Shown here piece after piece: positions 50,214 through 58,168 of a stretch of DNA of 64,000 bases. Where the stretch lies: contig NZ_CP066831.1 of assembly GCF_016598615.1 (NCBI RefSeq), forward strand, positions 6,882,001-6,946,000, read 5' to 3'. Origin of the DNA: Streptomyces liliifuscus (GTDB lineage: Bacteria; Actinomycetota; Actinomycetes; Streptomycetales; Streptomycetaceae). Every line of letters begins with the position of its first letter. Position 1 is the stretch's first letter. The notes beneath the pieces are model-generated. The model saw nothing but the letters and a program-made list of their open reading frames with translations. It did not search any database and was not told where the DNA came from. The translations under genes and the position numbers were made by a program.

Positions 50214-51524
50214 GTGCGTTTACGAAGACGTGCGGCGGGTGCCGCGCTGGTCCTGGTGGCTGCGTCGTTCAATCTGCTCGGTGCCCCAGGCACGGCAGCG
50301 GCACAGTCCCGGGGTGGCATCGTCCTGCCCGTGCGGTCGCACTGGCAGACCCTCGCCGACAGCCGCCATGTGTACGTCAGCGCCCCCGGCGACGACGCTG
50401 TGCTGGCCACCGACCACGACGGGCAGGTCGTGAAGAAGGTTGAGGGTCTCGGTGGGGCGCGGGGCATGGCCGAGTCGGCCGACGAGTCCACCCTGTACGT
50501 GGCACTCCCGGACGCTGACGCGATCTCCGTCATCGACACCGCGACCTTGACCGAGACGCGGCGCATCTCAACCGGGGCCGACACCGAACCGGAGAGCCTC
50601 GCCCTCGCTGGCGGCCGCCTGTTCTTCGGCTACCAGGCCACCGTCTTCGACTCCGGCATCGGGTCGGTCGCCATCGGCGAGGTGCCCCCGACCGTCACTC
50701 TGGACGAGAACCCTGTCTGGTACGGCAAGCCGCGACTTGCCTCGTCGCCGGACGCGCCCGACCGGCTCGTCGCCGCGGAGAGCCAGGGAGCGCTGGGCAT
50801 GCGCGTGTACGACGTGGGCTCCGGCACGCTTCAGGAGACCGCCTACAGCGACGCCGTCGCCGATGTCGAGGACGTGGCGGTGACGCCGGACGGCAACAGT
50901 GTGATCACCGCGAATGGTTCCAACTACTACCACCAGCGCTGGCGCCTGTCGGACCTGACGGAGGAGGCCCAGTACGACACCGGCGCCTACCCCAACTCCG
51001 TCGCCGTCGACTCCCACGGCACGGTCGCCGCGGGGATCGTGGCGGGAGGGGAATGGGACGTCTACATCTACCGCCCGGGAGAGACCACCGCGTACCGCAC
51101 GGTCGCGTTGTCGCCGGGGCGCGCGGATCTGGTTGACCGAGGCGTGGCCTGGGCGCCCGACGGCAACAGGCTGTTCACCACCCGCTTCCCCTACTCGGGC
51201 GAGGTCGTTCTCGACGTCGTCGCCGACGTCGCCAAGGCATCCAGCACGATCACCCTGTCCGCCCCGCCGACGAACCCCGTCGGCACGCCGGTCACCGTGA
51301 CGGGCAAACTGACCTCGCTGATCCCCTTCCCTGAGCCCGGAGCCGTCACGGTGACGCGCAACGGCGTGGAGCTGCCAGATGTGAAGGTCGAACAGGACGG
51401 CACGTTCAGCTTCAGTGACACTCCGCCCGACTGGAACATGTACGGCCAATACACGGTCACGTACGCGGGCGACGCCCGGCATGTGCCCGGCACGGCGACC
51501 ATCATGGTCGAGTTCGTCGGCTGA
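50214..51524 (+). CDS. Secreted beta-propeller protein with C-terminal Ig-like domain
   Basis: 436 residues from GTG 50214 (AAGGAG eight bases upstream). Signal peptide RLRRRAAGAALVLVAASFNL, cleaved after about residue 30 (AA-QSR). The body is a YncE/YVTN-like propeller (HVYVSAPGDDAVLATDHDG; STLYVALPDADAISVIDTAT; VAVTPDGNSVITANGSNYY). The last about 95 residues look like a bacterial Ig-like domain (TITLSAPPTNPVGTPVTVTGKL). Role probably surface or extracellular binding; no catalytic site seen. Confidence 0.8.
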   Translation: MRLRRRAAGAALVLVAASFNLLGAPGTAAAQSRGGIVLPVRSHWQTLADSRHVYVSAPGDDAVLATDHDGQVVKKVEGLGGARGMAESADESTLYVALPDADAISVIDTATLTETRRISTGADTEPESLALAGGRLFFGYQATVFDSGIGSVAIGEVPPTVTLDENPVWYGKPRLASSPDAPDRLVAAESQGALGMRVYDVGSGTLQETAYSDAVADVEDVAVTPDGNSVITANGSNYYHQRWRLSDLTEEAQYDTGAYPNSVAVDSHGTVAAGIVAGGEWDVYIYRPGETTAYRTVALSPGRADLVDRGVAWAPDGNRLFTTRFPYSGEVVLDVVADVAKASSTITLSAPPTNPVGTPVTVTGKLTSLIPFPEPGAVTVTRNGVELPDVKVEQDGTFSFSDTPPDWNMYGQYTVTYAGDARHVPGTATIMVEFVG

Positions 51525-51574
51525 CCAGCCCGGGCAGTCTGCCCGCGCCCGTCACAGCGCTGCGGGAACCTGAG

Positions 51575-51824
51575 ACCGTTTGTCGGCCGCCGGTCCGGTG
51601 GGGGCTGAGCGCGCAGTTCCCCGCGCCCCTGAAGGGGCCCGCCCCCACCGGGCGGCAGTCGCACCCCTGCCGAAGGGGTCGTGTCGGGGTTTCCGATCGC
51701 AGCACGACCTCCCGAGGGCGCCCAATAGAACAGGGGATGACACAGCTGCGATCGGATGCCCCGTCGCGGCCCCGACCCGACGACGAACGGCAGGCGCGTC
51801 TTTTAGGGGCGCGGGGAACGGCGC
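51575..51824. repeat. Inverted pair of dispersed repeats between convergent genes
   Basis: A copy at 51575-51630 in plus orientation and a copy at 51805-51824 in minus orientation (AGGGGCGCGGGGAACGGCGC) enclose about 175 bases without a gene. Together they could form a large stem. They lie in the 375-base gap between a rightward and a leftward gene. Confidence 0.75.
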
Positions 51825-51899
51825 GACCAGCCACACCCCACCCGCACAGGCCGAGAGCCGCGCAGCCCTCTCGGCATCGAACCCCGTGAGTGCCGACGC

Positions 51900-52436
51900 T
51901 CAGTTCTCCTCGGCTGCCGCGTCCTGCCCATCTGGGCTGCGGGCCATGACGAGCCCCGAACTGACGGCCTGATCGCCGTCGATTCCGATGCGCTGGAGGA
52001 AGGCCCACTGGTCGAGCTGGGCGCACGCCCATGCAGGGTCGTAAGCCGCGGTGGGCAGCTGCGGGATGCGCTTACGGCCCGTCTCGTCCAGTTTGTAAGG
52101 CTCCTCGAACGCGATGTTCCACTTCCGCACGGCAGGGGCGTACCGCTCTCGGGCCTCGTCGGCGCTGATTCCCAGATAGGCCGCGACCTGAGCCCAGGAG
52201 CTGCCGCGTTCTACTTCGTAGATGACGGCCGAGGCCAGGCTCCGTTCGGCCAGTTCGACGAGTTGCTGGGCCTGGCTCACACGACCGCCGAGTCCGGTAT
52301 AGGCATCGTGACGCGTGCCCACGAGCCCGGCGGCGCTGTTGGCCACGTCCTTGGCGTGGTCGGAGAGGACGAGACGGGCCAGCCCTTGCCGAGAGTGTGC
52401 GGCTCTGTCCTCGTCGTACGGGGTCGTCTCGCTCAT
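51900..52436 (-). CDS. Hypothetical helical protein
   Basis: 178 residues from ATG 52436; no clear ribosome site, so it could be leaderless or start at another codon. Composition is that of a soluble helical protein. Residues about 75-115 (LVELAERSLASAVIYEVERG then SSWAQVAAYLGISADEARERY) resemble a helix-turn-helix of the kind found in small actinobacterial DNA-binding proteins. No further domain recognised. It probably has a regulatory role, but this is a guess from the HTH pattern. Confidence 0.65.
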   Translation of the reverse strand: MSETTPYDEDRAAHSRQGLARLVLSDHAKDVANSAAGLVGTRHDAYTGLGGRVSQAQQLVELAERSLASAVIYEVERGSSWAQVAAYLGISADEARERYAPAVRKWNIAFEEPYKLDETGRKRIPQLPTAAYDPAWACAQLDQWAFLQRIGIDGDQAVSSGLVMARSPDGQDAAAEEN

Positions 52437-52639
52437 GAGAGACAGAGTTCCACGGGCAGGTGCTCGGCGAGTACTGGATATCGAGGCCAGCGGCACCGGG
52501 GCAGTTCACCGGCGACCAAGAGCGGTGACCAGCTCAGCGACGAGCCGGGTGCAGTGAATGCCCGCATCGGGGCCCAGCCCACGCACGCCCAGCCCCCCAC
52601 TCACCCGCCCCCATCCACCCGCACCCGACCCCCCCAACC

Positions 52640-53692
52640 TCAGGAGTTCTTCGGCGCCCCCGTAGACCCCCGCACCATCAACTCCCCCCGAATCGTCGCA
52701 ATCCCCCCAGGCGGCGCCTCCTCCCGTCCCATCGCGATCCGCCCGGCCCGAGTCCCCGCCTCCGCCAACGGCAACCGCACAGTCGTCAACGCAGGCACAG
52801 CGTCAATGCTGAAGGGAAGATCATCGAACCCCACAACAGACACGTCATCCGGAATCCGCAACCCGGAGTCCCGCAGAGCAGCACACGCTCCAAGAGCGAC
52901 CGTGTCATTCGCAGCGACAACAGCCGTCAACTCCGGATCACGACGCAGCAGTTCAAGAGTCGCCTCGTACCCGGCCCGCCGGTCGTACCGCCCGTGCACA
53001 GTCCGAGCAGGCTCGTCCGGAATGCCATGCGCCGCAAGCGCGTCCCGATGCCCCTCCAACCGATGTCGCGTAGTCGTACGCTCCTCCGGCCCCGCGATGT
53101 ACCCCATACGCCGATGCCCGAGCTCGATCAGATGCTCGGTGAGCCGCCGCCCGCCACCCCGGTTGTCGAAGGTGAGAGCGACCGCGTCGGTGTCGGCCGG
53201 CGCGGGCGGCCGCCCGCACAGCACGACCCGCGTCCCCGCCGCCGCGAGCTTGCGCAGCTTCGTCGCCACGGCCTCCGCGTGCGCCGTGTTCTCCACGGCC
53301 CCACCGGTCAGCACGACCGCCGCGGCCCGCTGACGCTGGAGAAGCGTGAGGTACGTGAGCTCCCGCTCCGCGGAACCGCCGGTGTTGCACACGACGGCGA
53401 GCCGCTCCCCGCCCGCCCGGCCCCCCGGCCCCCCGATCTCGCCCTGGATCGCCCCCGCCATGATCCCGAAGAACGGGTCGGCGATGTCGTTGACCAGGAT
53501 CCCGACCAGGTCGGAAGTCGCCGCGGCGAGCGCGCTCGCGGGGCCGTTCAGTACGTAGTCCAGCTCGTCCACGGCCCGCAGCACCCGCTCGCGGGTGGAG
53601 GCGGCCACGGGATAGTTCCCGTTCAGCACGCGCGACACCGTCGCGGGCGAGACCTGCGCGCGGGCCGCCACGTCCGCCAGGGTCACCGTCAT
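52640..53692 (-). CDS. LacI-family transcriptional regulator
   Basis: 350 residues from ATG 53692, with GGAGGAC seven bases upstream. N-terminal HTH TLADVAARAQVSPATVSRVL with hinge helix region ending near residue 60, then a periplasmic-binding-protein-like sensor domain (LVGILVNDIADPFFG; AVVAANDTVALGACAALRDSG; DVSVVGFDDLPFSIDAVPALTTVRLP). Divergent from a three-gene sugar operon that has a LacI-type operator before its first gene. It probably represses that operon until a sugar binds. Confidence 0.93.
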   Translation of the reverse strand: MTVTLADVAARAQVSPATVSRVLNGNYPVAASTRERVLRAVDELDYVLNGPASALAAATSDLVGILVNDIADPFFGIMAGAIQGEIGGPGGRAGGERLAVVCNTGGSAERELTYLTLLQRQRAAAVVLTGGAVENTAHAEAVATKLRKLAAAGTRVVLCGRPPAPADTDAVALTFDNRGGGRRLTEHLIELGHRRMGYIAGPEERTTTRHRLEGHRDALAAHGIPDEPARTVHGRYDRRAGYEATLELLRRDPELTAVVAANDTVALGACAALRDSGLRIPDDVSVVGFDDLPFSIDAVPALTTVRLPLAEAGTRAGRIAMGREEAPPGGIATIRGELMVRGSTGAPKNS

Positions 53693-53754
53693 CTTCGTCG
53701 TCCTCCGGTCGAGCATCTCGTAGTACGTCCTCGTACACCGCTCCGAGCACCCCG

Positions 53755-53929
53755 CACACACGGGCGTTCAAACCCCTGCACGCGCGAGCGCTCCAAACCC
53801 CCGCACGCACAGGCACTCCAAGCCCCACACGCACAGGCACTCCAAGCCCCGCACGCACAGGCGCTCCAAACCCCCGCACACACGGACGTCCCAGGCCCCA
53901 CACGCGCAAGCGCTCAAACGCCCCCACAA
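53755..53929. repeat. Seven or so 24-25-bp tandem repeats upstream of the LacI gene
   Basis: Imperfect units of the form CACGCACAGGCACTCCAAGCCC(C/A)(G/A), starting about 53755, 53779, 53804, 53828, 53852, 53877 and 53901. The third and fourth units are almost identical. They fill the regulator side of the 501-base gap. The remainder (53930-54090) has no gene. Confidence 0.8.
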
Positions 53930-54090
53930 GCACGGGCACACAACGCTCGGGCGCACAGCGCACGGGCACAGCGCACGGCTCCGTGCAGACCCTAAGGCCG
54001 AAACCCCCGGTTGTTCGCCCCCTCGAACAACTCATCCCCGTCACGGTCTTGTCCAGACCGCTCCTCAGAGGCTAGCTTCTCTACATATAG

Positions 54091-54100
54091 AAAGCGCTTG
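54091..54100. promoter_or_regulatory. LacI-type operator before the sugar operon
   Basis: AAAGCGCTTG contains the perfect palindrome AAGCGCTT (54092-54099) in the context GAAAGCGCTTGC, the classical LacI/GalR half-site arrangement with a central CG. It lies about 95 bases before the GTG at 54194, next to a TATAG element. Confidence 0.7.
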
Positions 54101-54193
54101 CTGTGACGCTCACCAGTTCACCAGGGTGCCCCGGACGTACCGGGGTCCACCTGTGGGGCGTACGCGGCGCGGGACGCGTACGAAGGGAATCAC

Positions 54194-55351
54194 GTGACAC
54201 GCAAGACGGTGCGCATCGCGATGAACGGTGTGACGGGGCGCATGGGCTACCGCCAGCACCTCGTCCGCTCGATCCTCGCCCTGCGCGAACAGGGTGGTCT
54301 CGACCTCGGCGACGGCACCGTGCTGTGGCCCGAGCCGATCCTCGTCGGCCGCCGCGAGCACGCCCTGAAGGCGCTCGCGGAGCAGCACGGCCTGGACCCG
54401 GCGAACATCTCCACGGACGTCGACGCGGTCCTCGCCGACCCGACCGTCGAGATCTACTTCGACGCCCAGGTCACCTCGGCCCGCGAGGAGGCGATCAAGA
54501 AGGCGATCGCCGCGGGCAAGCACATCTACACGGAGAAGCCCACCGCCACCGGCCTCGACGGCGCTCTCGAACTGGCCCGCCTGGCGAACGCGGCCGGTGT
54601 CCGCCACGGCGTCGTCCAGGACAAGCTCTTCCTCCCGGGCCTGCTCAAGCTGAAGCGCCTCATCGACGGCGGCTTCTTCGGCCGCATCCTCTCCATCCGC
54701 GGAGAGTTCGGCTACTGGGTCTTCGAGGGCGACTGGCAGTCGGCCCAGCGCCCGTCCTGGAATTACCGCTCCGAGGACGGCGGTGGCATCGTTGTCGACA
54801 TGTTCCCGCACTGGGAGTACGTCCTCCACGAGCTCTTCGGCCGTGTGAAGTCCGTACAGGCCCTGACCGCCACGCACATCCCGCAGCGCTGGGACGAGCA
54901 GGACAAGCCGTACGACGCCACGGCCGACGACGCGGCCTACGGCGTCTTCGAGCTCGAAGGCGGAGCCATCGCCCAGATCAACTCCTCCTGGGCCGTCCGG
55001 GTCAACCGCGACGAACTCGTCGAGTTCCAGGTCGACGGCACCGAGGGCTCTGCCGTCGCGGGCCTGCGCAACTGCCGTGCCCAGCACCGCAGTTCCACGC
55101 CCAAGCCGGTCTGGAACCCCGACATCCCGGCCACCTACTCCTTCCGCGACCAGTGGCAGGAGATCCCCGACAACGCCGAGTTCGACAACGGCTTCAAGGC
55201 CCAGTGGGAGCTCTTCCTCAAGCACGTCTACGCCGACGCGCCCTACCACTGGGACCTGCTGGCCGGCGCCCGCGGCGTTCAGCTCGCCGAACTGGGCCTG
55301 AAGTCCTCCGCCGAGGGCCGCCGCTTCGACGTACCGGAGATCGCACTGTGA
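54194..55351 (+). CDS. Gfo/Idh/MocA-family oxidoreductase
   Basis: 385 residues from GTG 54194 (GAAGGGAATC upstream). NAD(P)-binding Rossmann domain with IAMNGVTGRMGYRQH near residue 8 and the catalytic Lys motif HIYTEKPTATG (about residue 118). The C-terminal alpha/beta domain carries EDGGGIVVDMFPHWEYVLHE, with His for substrate binding. It is a sugar or cyclitol dehydrogenase. First gene of a LacI-controlled operon; overlaps the next gene by four bases. Confidence 0.92.
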   Translation: MTRKTVRIAMNGVTGRMGYRQHLVRSILALREQGGLDLGDGTVLWPEPILVGRREHALKALAEQHGLDPANISTDVDAVLADPTVEIYFDAQVTSAREEAIKKAIAAGKHIYTEKPTATGLDGALELARLANAAGVRHGVVQDKLFLPGLLKLKRLIDGGFFGRILSIRGEFGYWVFEGDWQSAQRPSWNYRSEDGGGIVVDMFPHWEYVLHELFGRVKSVQALTATHIPQRWDEQDKPYDATADDAAYGVFELEGGAIAQINSSWAVRVNRDELVEFQVDGTEGSAVAGLRNCRAQHRSSTPKPVWNPDIPATYSFRDQWQEIPDNAEFDNGFKAQWELFLKHVYADAPYHWDLLAGARGVQLAELGLKSSAEGRRFDVPEIAL

Positions 55352-56580
55352 CGAAGCCGAACTCGAAGCCGAAGCCGAAGCCGGATCCGACGCCTAAGCC
55401 GACGGCGAACGGGAGGATCCAACTACCCGACGCGGAAGGCGTGTTGCGCGCCTACACCCCGCGCACCGAACCCCTCGCCCTCACCACCGGCTCCCCCTTC
55501 ACCTCCCGTACGGTCTACTCGGCGGCCCACGTGGTCGCCGATCCGTACGCCGACACCACCCCCGACTCACCGGCCGTCGTCGACTGGGACGCCACCCTCG
55601 CCTTCCGCCGCCATCTGTGGTCCCACGGGCTCGGTGTCGCGGAGGCGATGGACACCGCCCAGCGGGGGATGGGGCTCGACTGGGCGGGGGCGGCCGAGCT
55701 GATCCGCCGCTCGTCGGCCGAGGCCAAGGCGGTCGGCGGTCTCATCGCCTGCGGCGTCGGCACCGACCAGCTGCCGGTGACCGAGGTCGGTTACCCGTAC
55801 AGCCTGGACGAGGTGCGGGCCGCGTACGAGGAGCAGCTGGCCCTCGTCGAGGAGTCCGGATCGCGGGCCATCCTCATGGCCTCGCGGGCGCTGGCCGCCA
55901 TCGCCAAGGGCCCCGAGGACTACCTGGAGGTCTACGGCCACCTGCTCCGCCAGGCCGCCGAACCGGTGGTCCTGCACTGGCTCGGCCCCATGTTCGACCC
56001 GGCGCTCGAAGGCTACTGGGGCAGCACCGACCTCGACGCCGCCACCAGCACCTTCCTGGAGGTCATCGCCGCCCACCCCGACAAGGTCGACGGCATCAAG
56101 GTCTCCCTCCTCGACGCCCGGCGCGAGATCGACCTGCGCCGCAAGCTCCCGGACGGCGTGCGCTGCTACACCGGCGACGACTTCAACTACCCCGAGCTGA
56201 TCGCGGGCGACGACCAGGGCTTCAGCCACGCCCTGCTCGGCATCTTCGACCCGCTGGGGCCCCTGGCCGCCGAGGCGGTACGCGTCCTCGACACCGGGAA
56301 CACGGGCGGCTTCCGTGAACTCCTCGACCCCACGGTCGAGTTGTCCCGCCACCTCTTCCAGACCCCGACCCGCTTCTACAAGACGGGCGTGGTCTTCCTC
56401 GCCTGGCTCGCGGGCCACCAGGAGCACTTCACGATGGTCGGCGGCCTCCAGTCGTCCCGCTCGCTCCCGCACTTCGCCCGCGCGTACGAACTCGCCGACG
56501 GCCTGGGCCTGTTCCCGGACCCGGCCCTCGCCGAGGCCCGTATGAAGAACCTGCTCTCCCTGTACGGAGTGAACCAGTGA
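55348..56580 (+). CDS. DUF993 family, dihydrodipicolinate-synthase-like TIM-barrel protein
   Basis: 410 residues from GTG 55348 (GTGA overlap with the preceding stop). The first about 20 residues are a Lys-Pro repeat (PKPKPDPTPKPT), followed by the DUF993 domain. GLGVAEAMDTAQRGMGLDW and TDQLPVTEVGYPYSLDEVRAAY are typical. VDGIKVSLLD places a Lys where class I aldolases of the DHDPS group form a Schiff base, so an aldolase or lyase activity on a sugar-acid is the best inference. The family has no established reaction known to me. Confidence 0.86.
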   Translation: MTKPNSKPKPKPDPTPKPTANGRIQLPDAEGVLRAYTPRTEPLALTTGSPFTSRTVYSAAHVVADPYADTTPDSPAVVDWDATLAFRRHLWSHGLGVAEAMDTAQRGMGLDWAGAAELIRRSSAEAKAVGGLIACGVGTDQLPVTEVGYPYSLDEVRAAYEEQLALVEESGSRAILMASRALAAIAKGPEDYLEVYGHLLRQAAEPVVLHWLGPMFDPALEGYWGSTDLDAATSTFLEVIAAHPDKVDGIKVSLLDARREIDLRRKLPDGVRCYTGDDFNYPELIAGDDQGFSHALLGIFDPLGPLAAEAVRVLDTGNTGGFRELLDPTVELSRHLFQTPTRFYKTGVVFLAWLAGHQEHFTMVGGLQSSRSLPHFARAYELADGLGLFPDPALAEARMKNLLSLYGVNQ

Positions 56581-57431
56581 GCACGAGCAGTACGAGCCCC
56601 CTCGGCGACCTCTCCCGTTTCAGCATCAACCAGATGACGGTCAAGCAGCTGTCGATGCCCGAACTGGTCGACACCTGCCTGGAGTTGGGCGTCCCGGGCG
56701 TCGGTCTGTGGCGGGCACCGGTCGAGACGTACGGCCTGGAGGAGACGGCCAAGCTGGTCCGTGACGCCGGGCTGGCCGTCACCACCCTCTGCCGCGGCGG
56801 CTTCTTCACGGCCATCGACCCGGCCGAGCGCGCCGAGGCCCTGGCCGACAACCGCCGCGCCATCGACGAGGCGGCCACCCTGGGCACGGACACGCTCGTC
56901 CTCGTCTCGGGCGGCCTCCCGGCGGGCTCCAAGGACCTGCACGGCGCGCGGGAGCGCATCGCGGACGCGCTGGGGGAGTTGGGCCCGTACGCGGCCGCCA
57001 ACGGCGTGCGGCTGGCCATCGAGCCGCTCCACCCGATGTACGCCTCCGACCGCTGTGTGGTCTCCACCCTCACCCAGGCCCTGGACCTCGCGGAACGCTT
57101 CCCCGCGAACCAGGTCGGTGTCGCGGTCGACACGTACCACATCTGGTGGGACGACCAGGCGCCCGCACAGATCGCCCGCGCGGGTGCGGGCGACCGCATC
57201 CATACCTTCCAACTCGCCGACTGGACAACCCCGTTGCCCGAGGGAGTCCTGAACGGCCGGGGCCAGATCGGCGACGGCGCGATCGACATGCGCGAGTGGA
57301 AGGCGTACGTCGAGGCGGCCGGCTACACCGGCCCCATCGAGGTCGAGCTGTTCAACGACGGGTTGTGGGCCAGGGACGGCCGCGAGGTGCTCGCGGAGAC
57401 CGCGGCACGGTTCGTGGAACATGCCGCATGA
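56577..57431 (+). CDS. Sugar phosphate isomerase/epimerase-like TIM-barrel protein
   Basis: 284 residues from GTG 56577 (GTGA overlap). Xylose-isomerase-like TIM barrel: SINQMTVKQLSMPELVD at the start, GVPGVGLWR, LAIEPLHPMY with a metal-site Glu, VAVDTYHIWWDD, IHTFQLADW, and GPIEVELFND with the last metal Glu. It acts with the dehydrogenase and the DUF993 protein on one sugar. No transporter gene is in the operon, so uptake is from elsewhere. Confidence 0.88.
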   Translation: MSTSSTSPLGDLSRFSINQMTVKQLSMPELVDTCLELGVPGVGLWRAPVETYGLEETAKLVRDAGLAVTTLCRGGFFTAIDPAERAEALADNRRAIDEAATLGTDTLVLVSGGLPAGSKDLHGARERIADALGELGPYAAANGVRLAIEPLHPMYASDRCVVSTLTQALDLAERFPANQVGVAVDTYHIWWDDQAPAQIARAGAGDRIHTFQLADWTTPLPEGVLNGRGQIGDGAIDMREWKAYVEAAGYTGPIEVELFNDGLWARDGREVLAETAARFVEHAA

Positions 57432-57467
57432 CGCCCGTTCGCCTGTGATGGATCACCCGTGACGGTT

Positions 57468-57489
57468 CGCCTGTGCGGGATCACAGGCG
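57468..57489. terminator. Hairpin between convergent genes
   Basis: CGCCTGTG (57468-57475) and CACAGGCG (57482-57489), six-base loop. It overlaps the last codons of the leftward HTH gene. A second copy of GTTCGCCTGTG lies just upstream at 57437-57447. Confidence 0.6.
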
Positions 57490-58038
57490 GACCGTCGTCC
57501 GCGTCTCCCGCACCTCCTCGTCGTCGGTGAAGACGCCGGACGCCGTCGCCCCGCCGAGAAGCGCGGTGACGAGCGCCGCCGCACCGACGAGGGTCAACCG
57601 TGTCCGCCAGGGCCTGGCGCGTGCCGGTGCGGTCTTCAAGGGCGCGACGACCGCAGGCACGGACGCAGGTGTGACGTCCACAGGCCCAGGCACAGACCCA
57701 TGCCCATGCACAGTCCCAGGCCCAGGCTCAGGCCCAGTCACAGGCATGAGCGCAGGCGCCGGCCCGCACGCGATGTCGGTGCGGGCGTCCAGCCATGCCT
57801 CCGCCTCGGCGCCCCGAACCCCGCACGCGGCGACGAACGCGGCGACCAGTTCCTCGCGGGGCAGCCGTTCCCGGCCGAGCATGCTCGCCGCCGTGGAGTA
57901 CGGCAGACAGTGGCCCTCCTCCGCCGCCCGGCGCTCAAGCCGGCGATAGCTGAGGCCCGACCACGCCTTGAGGCGCCGCAGCGCCGCCACGAAGGCGGCG
58001 GCGTCGGTGTCCGGCGGGGTGGGCGGTGCGGTGGTCAT
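57481..58038 (-). CDS. Helix-turn-helix protein with C-terminal membrane anchor
   Basis: 185 residues. N-terminal region (about 12-75, FVAALRRLKAWSGLSYRRLE; GHCLPYSTAASMLGRERLPR) is an XRE-like HTH. A Gly/Pro/Val/His-rich linker (GTVHGHGSVPGPVDV) leads to a basic stretch and one membrane helix (LVGAAALVTALLGGATAS), with a short extracytoplasmic tail. The type is common in streptomycetes and unassigned. The linker DNA is itself repetitive (CCCAGGC units near 57680-57745). Confidence 0.75.
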   Translation of the reverse strand: MTTAPPTPPDTDAAAFVAALRRLKAWSGLSYRRLERRAAEEGHCLPYSTAASMLGRERLPREELVAAFVAACGVRGAEAEAWLDARTDIACGPAPALMPVTGPEPGPGTVHGHGSVPGPVDVTPASVPAVVAPLKTAPARARPWRTRLTLVGAAALVTALLGGATASGVFTDDEEVRETRTTVRL

Positions 58039-58168
58039 GACGGTGGTCCCCCCTGGTGAGCTGGACGTACACGGGTTCGCACAAGCTCGAACACCTGACA
58101 GCTTGAGGAACGGCGGCAGCGGCGGTCAACCTCGGTGCGGATTCCCGATGTTGGAGGTCATAGGTCAT

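Noticed and set aside
53755..53929. CRISPR-like array upstream of the LacI gene
   Set aside because: Units are contiguous, without unique spacers, and imperfect; it is a tandem repeat.
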